From Alphaproteobacteria bacterium (GTDB lineage Bacteria > Pseudomonadota > Alphaproteobacteria > VGEJ01), in NCBI GenBank assembly GCA_016869335.1, contig VGEJ01000201.1, forward strand, positions 1-5,391: 5,391 nucleotides of DNA, read 5' to 3'. This document shows positions 1-5,391 of this stretch, in pieces. A program made the position numbers and the translations under genes. Each line of letters opens with the position of its first letter. The stretch's first letter is position 1. The notes under the pieces are model-generated. The model ran no database searches and was not told the origin of the DNA. It saw nothing but the letters and a program-made list of their open reading frames with translations.

Positions 1-1
1 C

Positions 2-181
2 CTCGCCGCCAGCATCGGCCAGACGGTGGACGTGCTCGTCGAGGATGCCGGCGGCGGCCGCAGCGCCCACTATCTCCCGGTCCGCCTCGATGCCGCGATC
101 CCGGCCGGGTGCCGCGTGCGTGCCCGGGTCCGTGATCACGACCGCACCACCCTGTTCGCCGCCCCGTTCGCGAGCGTATGA
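2..181 (+). CDS. mtaB: tRNA methylthiotransferase, probably MtaB (C-terminal fragment, 5' end outside window)
   Basis: Only the last 59 residues are in the window; the reading frame enters from the left edge and stops at TGA 179-181. The fragment reads GQTVDVLVED, then a Gly-rich stretch, then HYLPVRLDAAIPAGCRVRARVRD. This is the pattern of a C-terminal TRAM domain (a small beta-barrel RNA-binding module) of MiaB/MtaB-type radical SAM enzymes: G-x-x-x-x-VLVE, a variable turn, Y-x-P-V and a final beta strand after P-x-G. MtaB adds a methylthio group to N6-threonylcarbamoyladenosine at position 37 of tRNAs that read ANN codons. The radical SAM and cluster-binding domains lie outside the window, so the family cannot be confirmed from its catalytic cysteines. 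The choice of MtaB over MiaB rests on the gene being immediately upstream of ftsY, a common alphaproteobacterial arrangement. The stop overlaps the ftsY start by ATGA, suggesting coupled translation. Confidence 0.75.
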   Translation, partial: LAASIGQTVDVLVEDAGGGRSAHYLPVRLDAAIPAGCRVRARVRDHDRTTLFAAPFASV

Positions 182-1116
182 GCCTTTTCGCGCGCCTCAA
201 GGCCGGGCTTGCCCGCACCTCGAGCAAGCTCAGTGCCGGGATCGCCGGCATCCTCACCCGACGCAAGCTCGACGCGGCAACACTGGCTGAGCTCGAGGAG
301 CTGCTCGTCGCCGCCGATTTCGGGGTCAACGCGGCGCACACCGTCACCGCGCGCCTTGGTGCCCGACGGCTCGACAAGGAGCTCTCGGACGACGAGCTGC
401 GCTCCGAGCTGGCGCTCGAGATTGGGACGCTGCTGGGGCCGGTCGCGCGGCCGCTCGAACCCGTTCGCGGCGCCCGGCCCTTCGTCATCCTGGTCGTCGG
501 TGTGAACGGCACGGGCAAGACGACGACCATCGGCAAGCTAGCGCACCTGTTCGGGCGTAGCGGGTACAGCGTCGTGCTGGCCGCTGCCGACACCTTTCGC
601 GCCGCCGCCATCGATCAGCTCAAGATCTGGGGCGAGCGCGCCAACGCGCCGGTGATTGCCGGCAAGCCGGGCGCCGACGCTGCGGGACTGGCCTTTACAG
701 CGCTCGAAGTGGCGCAGGCCGCGGGAGCGGACATTCTCCTCGTCGACACCGCCGGCCGCTTGCACAACAAGACCGAGCTGATGGCCGGCCTCGAAAAAAT
801 GCTGCGGGTGCTGAGGAAGCGAGACGCCGCCGCGCCGCATGCCGTGCTGCTGGTGCTCGATGCCACCACCGGCCAGAACGCGCTGACCCAGGTCGAGGTG
901 TTCCGCAACGTGTGCCAGGTGACCGGTCTGATCATGACCAAGCTCGACGGCACCGCGCGCGGCGGCGTCCTGGTCGCGGTGGCGCAACGCTTCGGGCTGC
1001 CGGTGCACGCGATCGGCGTCGGCGAGGGACTCGAAGACCTGCAGCCGTTCGACGCCGCCGCGTTCGCCCGCGCGCTGGTCGGCCTGGACCAGGCTCCGCG
1101 CTCGTCCTCGGCATGA
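178..1116 (+). CDS. ftsY: Signal recognition particle receptor FtsY (SRP GTPase)
   Basis: FtsY is the membrane-associated GTPase that pairs with Ffh (SRP54) and hands ribosomes making membrane proteins to the SecYEG translocon. The 312-residue product has the full NG region. A helical N domain occupies about residues 1-95 (KLDAATLAELEELLVAADFG at 30-49 is typical). The GTPase G domain follows: P-loop GVNGTGKTTT (108-117), the insertion-box motif DTFRAAAIDQL (138-148), DTAGRLHN (190-197), the guanine-specificity motif TKLDGTARGG (254-263) and the closing GVGEGLEDLQPF (280-291). All key residues are present, so the gene looks functional. The long acidic A domain of the E. coli protein is absent; the protein begins almost directly with an amphipathic, basic helix (MSLFARLKAGLAR), which in short FtsY proteins serves membrane contact. 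The ATG at 178 overlaps the upstream stop by ATGA and no good Shine-Dalgarno precedes it, so initiation is probably coupled to the upstream gene. Confidence 0.98.
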   Translation: MSLFARLKAGLARTSSKLSAGIAGILTRRKLDAATLAELEELLVAADFGVNAAHTVTARLGARRLDKELSDDELRSELALEIGTLLGPVARPLEPVRGARPFVILVVGVNGTGKTTTIGKLAHLFGRSGYSVVLAAADTFRAAAIDQLKIWGERANAPVIAGKPGADAAGLAFTALEVAQAAGADILLVDTAGRLHNKTELMAGLEKMLRVLRKRDAAAPHAVLLVLDATTGQNALTQVEVFRNVCQVTGLIMTKLDGTARGGVLVAVAQRFGLPVHAIGVGEGLEDLQPFDAAAFARALVGLDQAPRSSSA

Positions 1117-1850
1117 CGGAGGACCTCGCACTCGCGGGACTGATCTTCCTCGCGGCGACGCTCTATTCCTCCGTCGGTCACGCCGGTGCGTCGGGCTATC
1201 TCGCGGCGATGGCCTTGGTCGGGCTGGCCCCGGAGGCGATGCGCCCCGCGGCCCTCGCCCTCAACATCCTCGTCGCCACGATCGCGACGCTGCGCTACGC
1301 CCGAGCCGGGTATTTCTCGTGGCGCACCTTCCTGCCTTTCGCTCTCGCCTCCACCCCGTTCGCCTTCGTCGGCGGTTGGATCGAACTGCCCTCCAGCGTC
1401 TATCGGCCAGTGGTCGGCGGCATGCTCCTGATCGCGGCCGGCGAGCTTGCACGGTCGGCACGCAAGGCGCCCGAGTCGACACGCGATCGCCACCCGCCGC
1501 CCCTCGCAGCCGCCGCTATCGGCGCGGCGATTGGCCTGCTCGCCGGATTGACGGGCACCGGCGGCGGTATCTTTCTCAGCCCGGTGCTTCTGCTCGCCGG
1601 CTGGACGGCCACGCGAAACGCCTCCGGGGTCGCCGCGGCCTTCATCCTGTGCAACTCGGTCGCCGGGCTGCTCGGCGCGACCGTGAGCTGGGCGACGCTG
1701 CCCGAGGCGCTGCCGCTGTGGCTCGCCACCGCGGCCGCCGGCGGGCTCATCGGCACCCAGCTCGGCATCCGCGCCCTGCCGGTGTTCGCACTACGCTACG
1801 CGCTCGCGGCCGTGCTCGTCATCGCCGCCGCGAAGCTCGTGTTCTGGTAG
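1113..1850 (+). CDS. TSUP-family (TauE/SafE-like) membrane permease
   Basis: The 245-residue product is very hydrophobic, with about seven to eight membrane segments (roughly residues 3-22, 40-62, 72-89, 96-113, 131-160, 170-191, 198-220 and 225-244). Two features mark the TauE/SafE (TSUP) family: an N-terminal half opening with YSSVGHAGASGYLAA (18-32), and a second repeat with GLLAGLTGTGGGIFLSPVLLL (141-161), the Gly-rich loop followed by a Pro-containing helix. Each half repeats the same fold. Family members move sulfite, sulfoacetate, taurine-derived anions or other small organic anions, mostly as exporters; the substrate here cannot be read from the sequence. The start chosen is ATG 1113, which overlaps the ftsY stop by ATGA; the frame is open further upstream, but that part lies inside ftsY and reads as Arg/Pro-rich shadow sequence. 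No Shine-Dalgarno precedes the ATG, fitting coupled translation. The stop codon lies inside the palindrome at 1846-1873. Confidence 0.9.
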   Translation: MTEDLALAGLIFLAATLYSSVGHAGASGYLAAMALVGLAPEAMRPAALALNILVATIATLRYARAGYFSWRTFLPFALASTPFAFVGGWIELPSSVYRPVVGGMLLIAAGELARSARKAPESTRDRHPPPLAAAAIGAAIGLLAGLTGTGGGIFLSPVLLLAGWTATRNASGVAAAFILCNSVAGLLGATVSWATLPEALPLWLATAAAGGLIGTQLGIRALPVFALRYALAAVLVIAAAKLVFW

Positions 1851-1873
1851 TGTCTCAGAACTGAGACACTACC
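1846..1873. promoter_or_regulatory. Perfect inverted repeat, 13-bp arms with AA centre (operator or terminator candidate)
   Basis: The arms GGTAGTGTCTCAG (1846-1858) and CTGAGACACTACC (1861-1873) are exact reverse complements separated by AA. The left arm starts in the last Trp codon of the TSUP gene and contains its TAG stop. The repeat ends 15 bases before the -35 box of the binding-protein promoter, and its centre is about 64 bases upstream of the predicted transcription start, where class I activator sites often lie. Such a long symmetric site suits a dimeric regulator of the ABC importer. The other reading is a transcription terminator for the mtaB-ftsY-TSUP unit: the stem could form in RNA, and the following bases (CTTGTTCTATT) are moderately T-rich, but there is no clean T-run and the stem is not very GC-rich. 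Both roles may apply. The palindrome is certain; its function is inferred. Confidence 0.7.
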
Positions 1874-1888
1874 CTTGTTCTATTGAAG

Positions 1889-1917
1889 TTCACAATGCCC
1901 GCTGCGTTTGCTACAGT
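1889..1917 (+). promoter_or_regulatory. Predicted sigma-70-type promoter for the ABC importer operon
   Basis: A -35 box TTCACA (1889-1894, five of six bases matching TTGACA) is followed by a 17-base spacer and a -10 box TACAGT (1912-1917, four of six matching TATAAT). The expected start of transcription is near 1924, leaving a leader of about 34 bases before the ATG at 1958. The region is the only non-coding gap over 100 bases in the window and is less GC-rich than its surroundings. The ideal spacing and position directly upstream of a strong ribosome binding site support the call; it has not been tested. Confidence 0.6.
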
Positions 1918-1940
1918 CGCGCGCAATCGGAACCCGATCA

Positions 1941-1951
1941 GAGGAGGGAGG
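1941..1951 (+). promoter_or_regulatory. Strong ribosome binding site of the solute-binding protein gene
   Basis: A purine-only tract, GAGGAGGGAGG, holds two Shine-Dalgarno matches: GGAGG at 1943-1947 (10 bases from the ATG) and GGGAGG at 1946-1951 (6 bases from the ATG). It is the best ribosome binding site in the window and fixes the start at ATG 1958 rather than the in-frame TTG at 1883. It fits the high expression usual for periplasmic binding proteins. Confidence 0.8.
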
Positions 1952-1957
1952 GGGGCG

Positions 1958-3412
1958 ATGCTGTCACGACTGGTAACGGGGTTTCTTGCCGGTGCGGCAC
2001 TCATGGTCGGGGTGTCGCAGGCCGCTCTGGCCGAGGACGCCGCCGCGATCGCCGAGAACGCCGCCAAGCAGTTCGCCGGCAAGACGGTGACGATCGTCAA
2101 GATTCCAGGCCCGATGGCGATGGAGGTCACCCAGTTCTCGGGGCCCGAGTTCGAGAAGCGGACCGGCGTCAAGGTGGCACTGGTCGAGGTACCGCTGGCG
2201 GAGCTGTTCTCCAAGATCATGCTCGAGTTCCGGGCCGGCAACACGACCTACGACGTGCTCGATGTCCAGGCCTCGAAGATCCCGGACCTGGCGCGCTCGG
2301 GCGCGATCGTTCCGCTCGACGACTGGATGACCAAGTACGCCTACTGGGACGACTACAAGGACGTCGGCGCCGCGTGGCGCGACGCGTGGGGCCGCTACGG
2401 TGGCAAGCAGTACGGCTTCGTCGATGACGGCGACGTGTTCCTCTTGTTCTATCGCACCGATCTCTTCGGCGACGCGGCCAACCAGGCCGCGTTCAAGGAG
2501 AAGCACGGTTACGACCTGGCGCCGCCCAAGACCTACAAGCAGTTCGAGGAAGTGACGCAGTTCTTTACGGACAAATACAAACCCAGCATCTACGGTGCCG
2601 GCAATCCACGTCAGCGCGGAACCATGTTCTATTGGTTCGAGGAAGAGTTCCGCATGAAGGGCGGCAAGTGGTTCGACGCCGAGACCATGAAGGCGACGGT
2701 CAACAGCGACATCGGCGTCGCCGTGCTCAGCCGCATGATCGCGGAGAACAAGAACATGCCGCCGGGGATCGAGACCTGGGGCGTGATCGAGTCGATGAAC
2801 GCCTGGCTCGCCGGCCAGCTCGCGATGATCACGTGGTGGCCCGGCCTCGGACGCTGGAGCGAGGGCTACGGCACCGACGTCGAGGCGATGTCCTGGGTGC
2901 CGAAGTCGCAGATCATCGGCAAGGTCGGCTATGCCGTCGTGCCCGGCGGCCATCCGCAGCTTGCCGCCGGCAACCTGCTGACGGTATCGGGCAACAGCCA
3001 GCAGCAGGAGCTCGCCTACCTCTACGCCCAGTGGCTCAACTCCGCGACCATCAGCGCCGAGCGGGTGAAGCTGCCGTTCTCGTTCCGCGATCCGTTCCGG
3101 GTCTCGCAGTTCAAGAGCGAGTCCTTCCGCGCCCTGTGGCCCGCGGCCGGCGCCTATCTCGACGCCATGGAGAACTCGTCCAAGACCGGGTTGATCGACC
3201 TCACCATCGTCCAGGTCGATACCTACAACTCGCTGTTGGATCAGGGCCTCGAGAAAGCGTTTTCAGGCGCATCGGATGCCCAATCCGCGCTCGATGAGGT
3301 GGCGGCGAACTGGGACGCACTGACCGAAGAGATCGGCGCCGACGAGCAGCGCGAGGCCTATCAGTCGTGGCTGGCGGCGCCCAACGCATACCCGGCGCAG
3401 CCGAGCGAGTAG
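1958..3412 (+). CDS. ABC importer extracellular solute-binding protein, family 1 (carbohydrate/polyol type)
   Basis: The 484-residue product is a periplasmic binding protein that would capture a solute and deliver it to the two permeases encoded downstream. Residues 1-25 form a Sec signal peptide: basic start (MLSR), hydrophobic core, and the signal peptidase I site ALA|ED after residue 25; there is no lipobox cysteine, so it should be soluble in the periplasm. The mature protein has the family 1 layout: first beta strand KTVTIVKIPGP (42-52), FEKRTGVKVALVEVP (65-79), TTYDVLDVQASKIPDLARSG (96-115) and IVPLDDW (117-123), then a GMF-like region QYGFVDDGDVFLLFYRTDLF (151-170), and a ligand-lobe segment rich in aromatics (ITWWPGLGRW, 291-300). 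These are marks of sugar or polyol binders, but the actual ligand cannot be told. The length is somewhat above the usual 400-450 residues. The start is set by the Shine-Dalgarno and the signal peptide; a longer TTG form would begin upstream of the predicted promoter. Confidence 0.92.
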   Translation: MLSRLVTGFLAGAALMVGVSQAALAEDAAAIAENAAKQFAGKTVTIVKIPGPMAMEVTQFSGPEFEKRTGVKVALVEVPLAELFSKIMLEFRAGNTTYDVLDVQASKIPDLARSGAIVPLDDWMTKYAYWDDYKDVGAAWRDAWGRYGGKQYGFVDDGDVFLLFYRTDLFGDAANQAAFKEKHGYDLAPPKTYKQFEEVTQFFTDKYKPSIYGAGNPRQRGTMFYWFEEEFRMKGGKWFDAETMKATVNSDIGVAVLSRMIAENKNMPPGIETWGVIESMNAWLAGQLAMITWWPGLGRWSEGYGTDVEAMSWVPKSQIIGKVGYAVVPGGHPQLAAGNLLTVSGNSQQQELAYLYAQWLNSATISAERVKLPFSFRDPFRVSQFKSESFRALWPAAGAYLDAMENSSKTGLIDLTIVQVDTYNSLLDQGLEKAFSGASDAQSALDEVAANWDALTEEIGADEQREAYQSWLAAPNAYPAQPSE

Positions 3413-3417
3413 TGCGG

Positions 3418-3449
3418 CGGGGAGCGGGGCCACGCGGCCTCGCTCCCCG
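3418..3449 (+). promoter_or_regulatory. GC-rich intercistronic hairpin between binding-protein and permease genes
   Basis: Left arm 3418-3431 (CGGGGAGCGGGGCC) pairs with right arm 3436-3449 (GGCCTCGCTCCCCG) around a 4-base loop ACGC. All 14 positions pair in RNA, one as a G-U wobble. It begins 5 bases after the binding-protein stop. No T-run follows, so it is a poor full terminator. In importer operons such a hairpin after the binding-protein gene commonly protects the upstream mRNA from 3' exonucleases or partly stops transcription, giving far more binding protein than permease (the malE-malF case is the known precedent). That role is inferred here from position and structure. Confidence 0.7.
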
Positions 3450-3485
3450 GCCTTGGCGCCGACACACGGCAGGCCCGGTGCCGGC

Positions 3486-4400
3486 ATGACGCCACGTGCC
3501 GAGAGGAGCACGGCCGCCGCCGGAAGCTCCGGGTGGCTCGACCGCCACTTCAAGTACCTCCTGCTGTACCCGGCCATCGTCCTGTTGCTGTTGATCGGGT
3601 TGTTCCCGGTGCTGTACTCGCTGATGGTGAGCTTCCAGAACCTCACCATGCTGAAGCAGGACTACGGCTTTCAGGGCCTGCTCAATTACGAGCGCCTGAT
3701 CAACACCGATCGCTTCTGGTGGGCGATACTCCACACCGGCGTGCTGACCGCGATCGCGCTGCCACTCGAGCTCGTTTTCGGCCTCGCGATGGCGCGGCTG
3801 TTCGTCAAGGACATCCGCGGCAAGCGCCTGTTCCTGGCGCTGCTGGTGCTGCCGGCCGTGCTGCCGCCGATCGTCGCCGGCGGCATCTGGCGCATGCTGC
3901 TCGACGTCTCGTTCGGGCCGATCAATCAGATCATCGGCTGGCTCAGCGGCGGCGTGCCGGCCTCGATCAACTGGCTGATCGACCCGTTCTACGTCTATCC
4001 CACGATCCTGCTCACCGAAGTGTGGGAGTGGACGCCGTTCATGTTCCTGATTCTCCTGGCCGCGCTATCGAACGTGGATCCGAGCCAGGAAGAGGCGGCG
4101 GAGATCGATGGCGCCGGGCCGTGGACGATCTTCGTTCGCATCACGCTGCCGGCGATCTGGCCGGTGATGATCGTCGCGCTGCTGATCCGCGGGCTTGATC
4201 TCGTGCGCACCTTCGACATCGTCTGGGCGCTGACGAAAGGCGGCCCCGGCACCCTCACCGAAACGATCTCGGTCTACATGTACACCATGGGCTTCCAGCG
4301 CTTCGCCACGAGCTACACGGGCGCGATGGCCTTCGTCATCATCATCGTGCTGTCGTTGGCGGTGATGGTGCTCTTACGCCGCGTAGAGATCGCGCGATGA
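3486..4400 (+). CDS. ABC importer inner-membrane permease, MalF/UgpA-like
   Basis: The 304-residue product is one of two transmembrane subunits of the importer. Six membrane helices are visible at roughly 24-48 (YLLLYPAIVLLLLIGLFPVL), 80-105, 115-138, 168-195, 223-240 and 277-298. The cytoplasmic EAA loop, where the ATPase docks, is a clear match: EEAAEIDGAG at 202-211, with I219 and LP at 221-222 at the expected spacing (EAA-x3-G-x9-I-x-LP). The segment TKGGPGTLTETISVYMY (250-266) is typical of the sugar permeases of this type. The ATG at 3486 is chosen because it gives a normal short cytoplasmic N-terminus (MTPRAERS) before the first helix; only a weak GGCAGG at 3468-3473 precedes it. A TTG at 3453 would add 11 residues but has no ribosome binding site. 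The gene lies 73 bases after the binding-protein gene, behind the hairpin, and overlaps the next permease by ATGA. Confidence 0.93.
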   Translation: MTPRAERSTAAAGSSGWLDRHFKYLLLYPAIVLLLLIGLFPVLYSLMVSFQNLTMLKQDYGFQGLLNYERLINTDRFWWAILHTGVLTAIALPLELVFGLAMARLFVKDIRGKRLFLALLVLPAVLPPIVAGGIWRMLLDVSFGPINQIIGWLSGGVPASINWLIDPFYVYPTILLTEVWEWTPFMFLILLAALSNVDPSQEEAAEIDGAGPWTIFVRITLPAIWPVMIVALLIRGLDLVRTFDIVWALTKGGPGTLTETISVYMYTMGFQRFATSYTGAMAFVIIIVLSLAVMVLLRRVEIAR

Positions 4401-5212
4401 GGGGGCGGGGCGGCGGCCTGCGCTTCATCGGCGCGCTGGCACTCCTGGTGGTGTTCCTCTTCCCGTTGTTCTGGATTCTCACCGTGGCGTTCAAGAACCC
4501 AGAGGATATCTTCGTGACGCCCCCGGTATGGCTGCCGAGCACACTGAACTTCCAGGATTTCGCGCTGATCTTCTCGGAGGGCTATTACCGCGCGATTCTC
4601 AACAGCCTGATCGTCGCGACCGGCGCCACCATCATCGCGATGGTGTTCGGCACCACGGCCGCCTACAGCATCGCGCGCCATCGCACCGGCGGCGAGACGC
4701 TGGCCAACTGGATCCTGTCGTGGCGCATGCTGCCCCCGATCGCCGTGGTGTTCCCGATCTTCCTCGTGTTCTCGGTCGTCGAGCTGCGCGATTCCTATTT
4801 CGGTCTGATCCTCCTCAACGGCGCCTTCAACATCCCTTACGTCGTGTGGATGATGCGCGGCTACATCGAGGACGTGCCGATCGAGCTTGAGGAAAGCGCC
4901 CTGGTCGATGGCTGCTCGCGCTGGCAGACGCTCTATCGCGTGGTGCTGCCGATGGCGCGCACGGGGCTGTTCGCGACCGCGGTGTTCACGTTCATCTTCG
5001 CCTGGAACGAGTACGCGTTCGCGCTGGTGCTGACGGAGACCGAGGTCATCACGGTGCCGGTGCAGATCGCCAAGTTCATGGGCCGCGAGGCGACCTATTT
5101 CTCGCGCATCGCGGCGCTGTCGCTGCTCGCCCTGATTCCGGTGTTTCTCGCCGTCGTCACGATGCAGCGCTACCTCGTGCGCGGCATCAGCCTCGGCGCG
5201 ATCAAGGGCTGA
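4397..5212 (+). CDS. ABC importer inner-membrane permease, MalG/UgpE-like
   Basis: The 271-residue product is the second transmembrane subunit, partner of the preceding permease. Helices are visible at about 9-31 (the family opening LFPLFWILTVAFKNPEDIF at 21-39), 68-92, 105-128, 133-154, 188-212 and 236-256. The EAA loop reads EESALVDG (165-172), then nine residues, then VVLP (182-185), with Ser in place of the first Ala, a frequent variant in MalG-type subunits. The C-terminus QRYLVRGISLGAIKG (257-271) is the strongly conserved MalG-family ending. The ATG at 4397 overlaps the upstream stop by ATGA, so the two subunits are translationally coupled, as expected for a 1:1 heterodimer. No ATP-binding gene follows; the next gene is priA on the other strand, five bases away. 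Confidence 0.95.
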   Translation: MRGRGGGLRFIGALALLVVFLFPLFWILTVAFKNPEDIFVTPPVWLPSTLNFQDFALIFSEGYYRAILNSLIVATGATIIAMVFGTTAAYSIARHRTGGETLANWILSWRMLPPIAVVFPIFLVFSVVELRDSYFGLILLNGAFNIPYVVWMMRGYIEDVPIELEESALVDGCSRWQTLYRVVLPMARTGLFATAVFTFIFAWNEYAFALVLTETEVITVPVQIAKFMGREATYFSRIAALSLLALIPVFLAVVTMQRYLVRGISLGAIKG

Positions 5213-5217
5213 TCTAC

Positions 5218-5391
5218 CTACAGGAAGCTATAGGGATCGACGTCGACCTGGACCCGGACGCTCCCCGGCACCCTCACTGCAGCAAGCCAGGAGCGCAGGA
5301 GCGGCTGCACGGCGGTCCCCCGGGCGGCCTTGAGCAGAAGCCGCTGGCGATGGCGGCCGCGCAGGACGGCGAGCGGAGCGGGGGCGGGACC
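5218..5391 (-). CDS. priA: Primosomal protein N' PriA (C-terminal fragment, remainder beyond right edge)
   Basis: Reading the minus strand from the right edge gives 57 open residues ending at TAG (complement of 5218-5220). The end reads RGRHRQRLLLKAARG, then PLLRSWLAAVRVPGSVRVQVDVDPYSFL. This is the C-terminal domain of the replication-restart helicase PriA: a basic G-R-x-R-x-x-L-L-x-K-A strand, a helix, and the near-invariant final strand V-x-V-D-V/I-D-P-x-S-F-x. PriA recognises stalled forks and D-loops and reloads the replicative helicase. The helicase motifs and zinc-binding cysteines lie outside the window, so activity cannot be judged. The gene converges on the ABC importer operon with a 5-base gap. 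Confidence 0.9.
   Translation of the reverse strand, partial: GPAPAPLAVLRGRHRQRLLLKAARGTAVQPLLRSWLAAVRVPGSVRVQVDVDPYSFL

Noticed and set aside
912..1112. Upstream in-frame extension of the TSUP permease
   Set aside because: It lies wholly inside ftsY and encodes Arg/Pro/Ala-rich shadow sequence; family homology begins at the ATG at 1113.
615..1493. Long antisense open frame of 292 codons opposite ftsY and the TSUP gene
   Set aside because: It spans two well-supported genes on the other strand and has low-complexity Arg/Ser/Ala content without domain features.
1896..1916. Possible sigma-54 (-24/-12) promoter suggested by TTGCT and the upstream palindrome
   Set aside because: No GG at the required spacing upstream of the TTGC; the sigma-70-type boxes fit much better.
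1926..1938. Short inverted repeat ATCGG-AAC-CCGAT in the leader of the binding-protein gene
   Set aside because: Arms of only five bases are expected often by chance; it could be a small operator or leader hairpin but cannot be supported alone.
1883..1957. TTG-initiated 25-residue extension of the binding protein
   Set aside because: It starts upstream of the predicted -35 and -10 boxes, lacks a ribosome binding site and would bury the signal peptide; ATG 1958 has a strong Shine-Dalgarno and a classical signal sequence.
1964..2953. Long antisense open frame of 329 codons opposite the binding-protein gene
   Set aside because: Composition is His/Arg/Leu/Val-rich shadow coding caused by high GC; no recognisable domain, while the plus strand encodes a clear protein family.
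3453..3485. TTG-initiated extension of the first permease
   Set aside because: No ribosome binding site precedes it and it starts just behind the hairpin; the ATG at 3486 gives a normal N-terminus.
5236..5250. GTCGAC-rich palindromic stretch near the end of priA
   Set aside because: It is explained by the coding of the conserved VDVD residues of the PriA C-terminus.

Overview
The window is very GC-rich, almost fully coding DNA whose gene content points to a Gram-negative bacterium, most likely an alphaproteobacterium. The main reasons are the mtaB–ftsY order, a short FtsY without the long acidic N-terminal domain of enterobacteria, and a periplasmic binding protein with a classical Sec signal peptide. 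The taxonomic call is inference; there is no rRNA or marker set here to settle it.

Left part (1–1850, + strand): the C-terminal end of a tRNA methylthiotransferase (probably MtaB), a complete ftsY (signal recognition particle receptor), and a complete TSUP-family (TauE/SafE-like) membrane permease. Both junctions are 4-base ATGA overlaps, so the three genes look like one translationally coupled transcription unit.

Middle (1846–1957): a perfect inverted repeat with 13-bp arms and an AA centre begins inside the last codons of the TSUP gene. It is followed by a good sigma-70-type promoter (TTCACA–17 bp–TACAGT) and a strong purine-rich ribosome binding site. This is the only clear control region in the window. 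The palindrome is centred about 64 bases upstream of the predicted transcription start, a plausible operator or activator site; it could also act as a terminator for the upstream genes.

Right part (1958–5212, + strand): a family 1 (carbohydrate-type) ABC importer operon made of an exported solute-binding protein and two MalF/MalG-like inner-membrane permeases. A GC-rich hairpin lies between the binding-protein gene and the first permease gene; the two permease genes overlap by ATGA. No ATP-binding subunit gene is present: directly after the second permease comes the C-terminal end of priA on the opposite strand, with only 5 bases between the two stop codons. The importer must use an ATPase encoded elsewhere, or the operon has lost one.

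No mobile element, CRISPR array, tRNA or rRNA gene was seen. I found no clearly novel system; the most interesting items are the palindrome at 1846–1873 and the ATPase-less importer operon.
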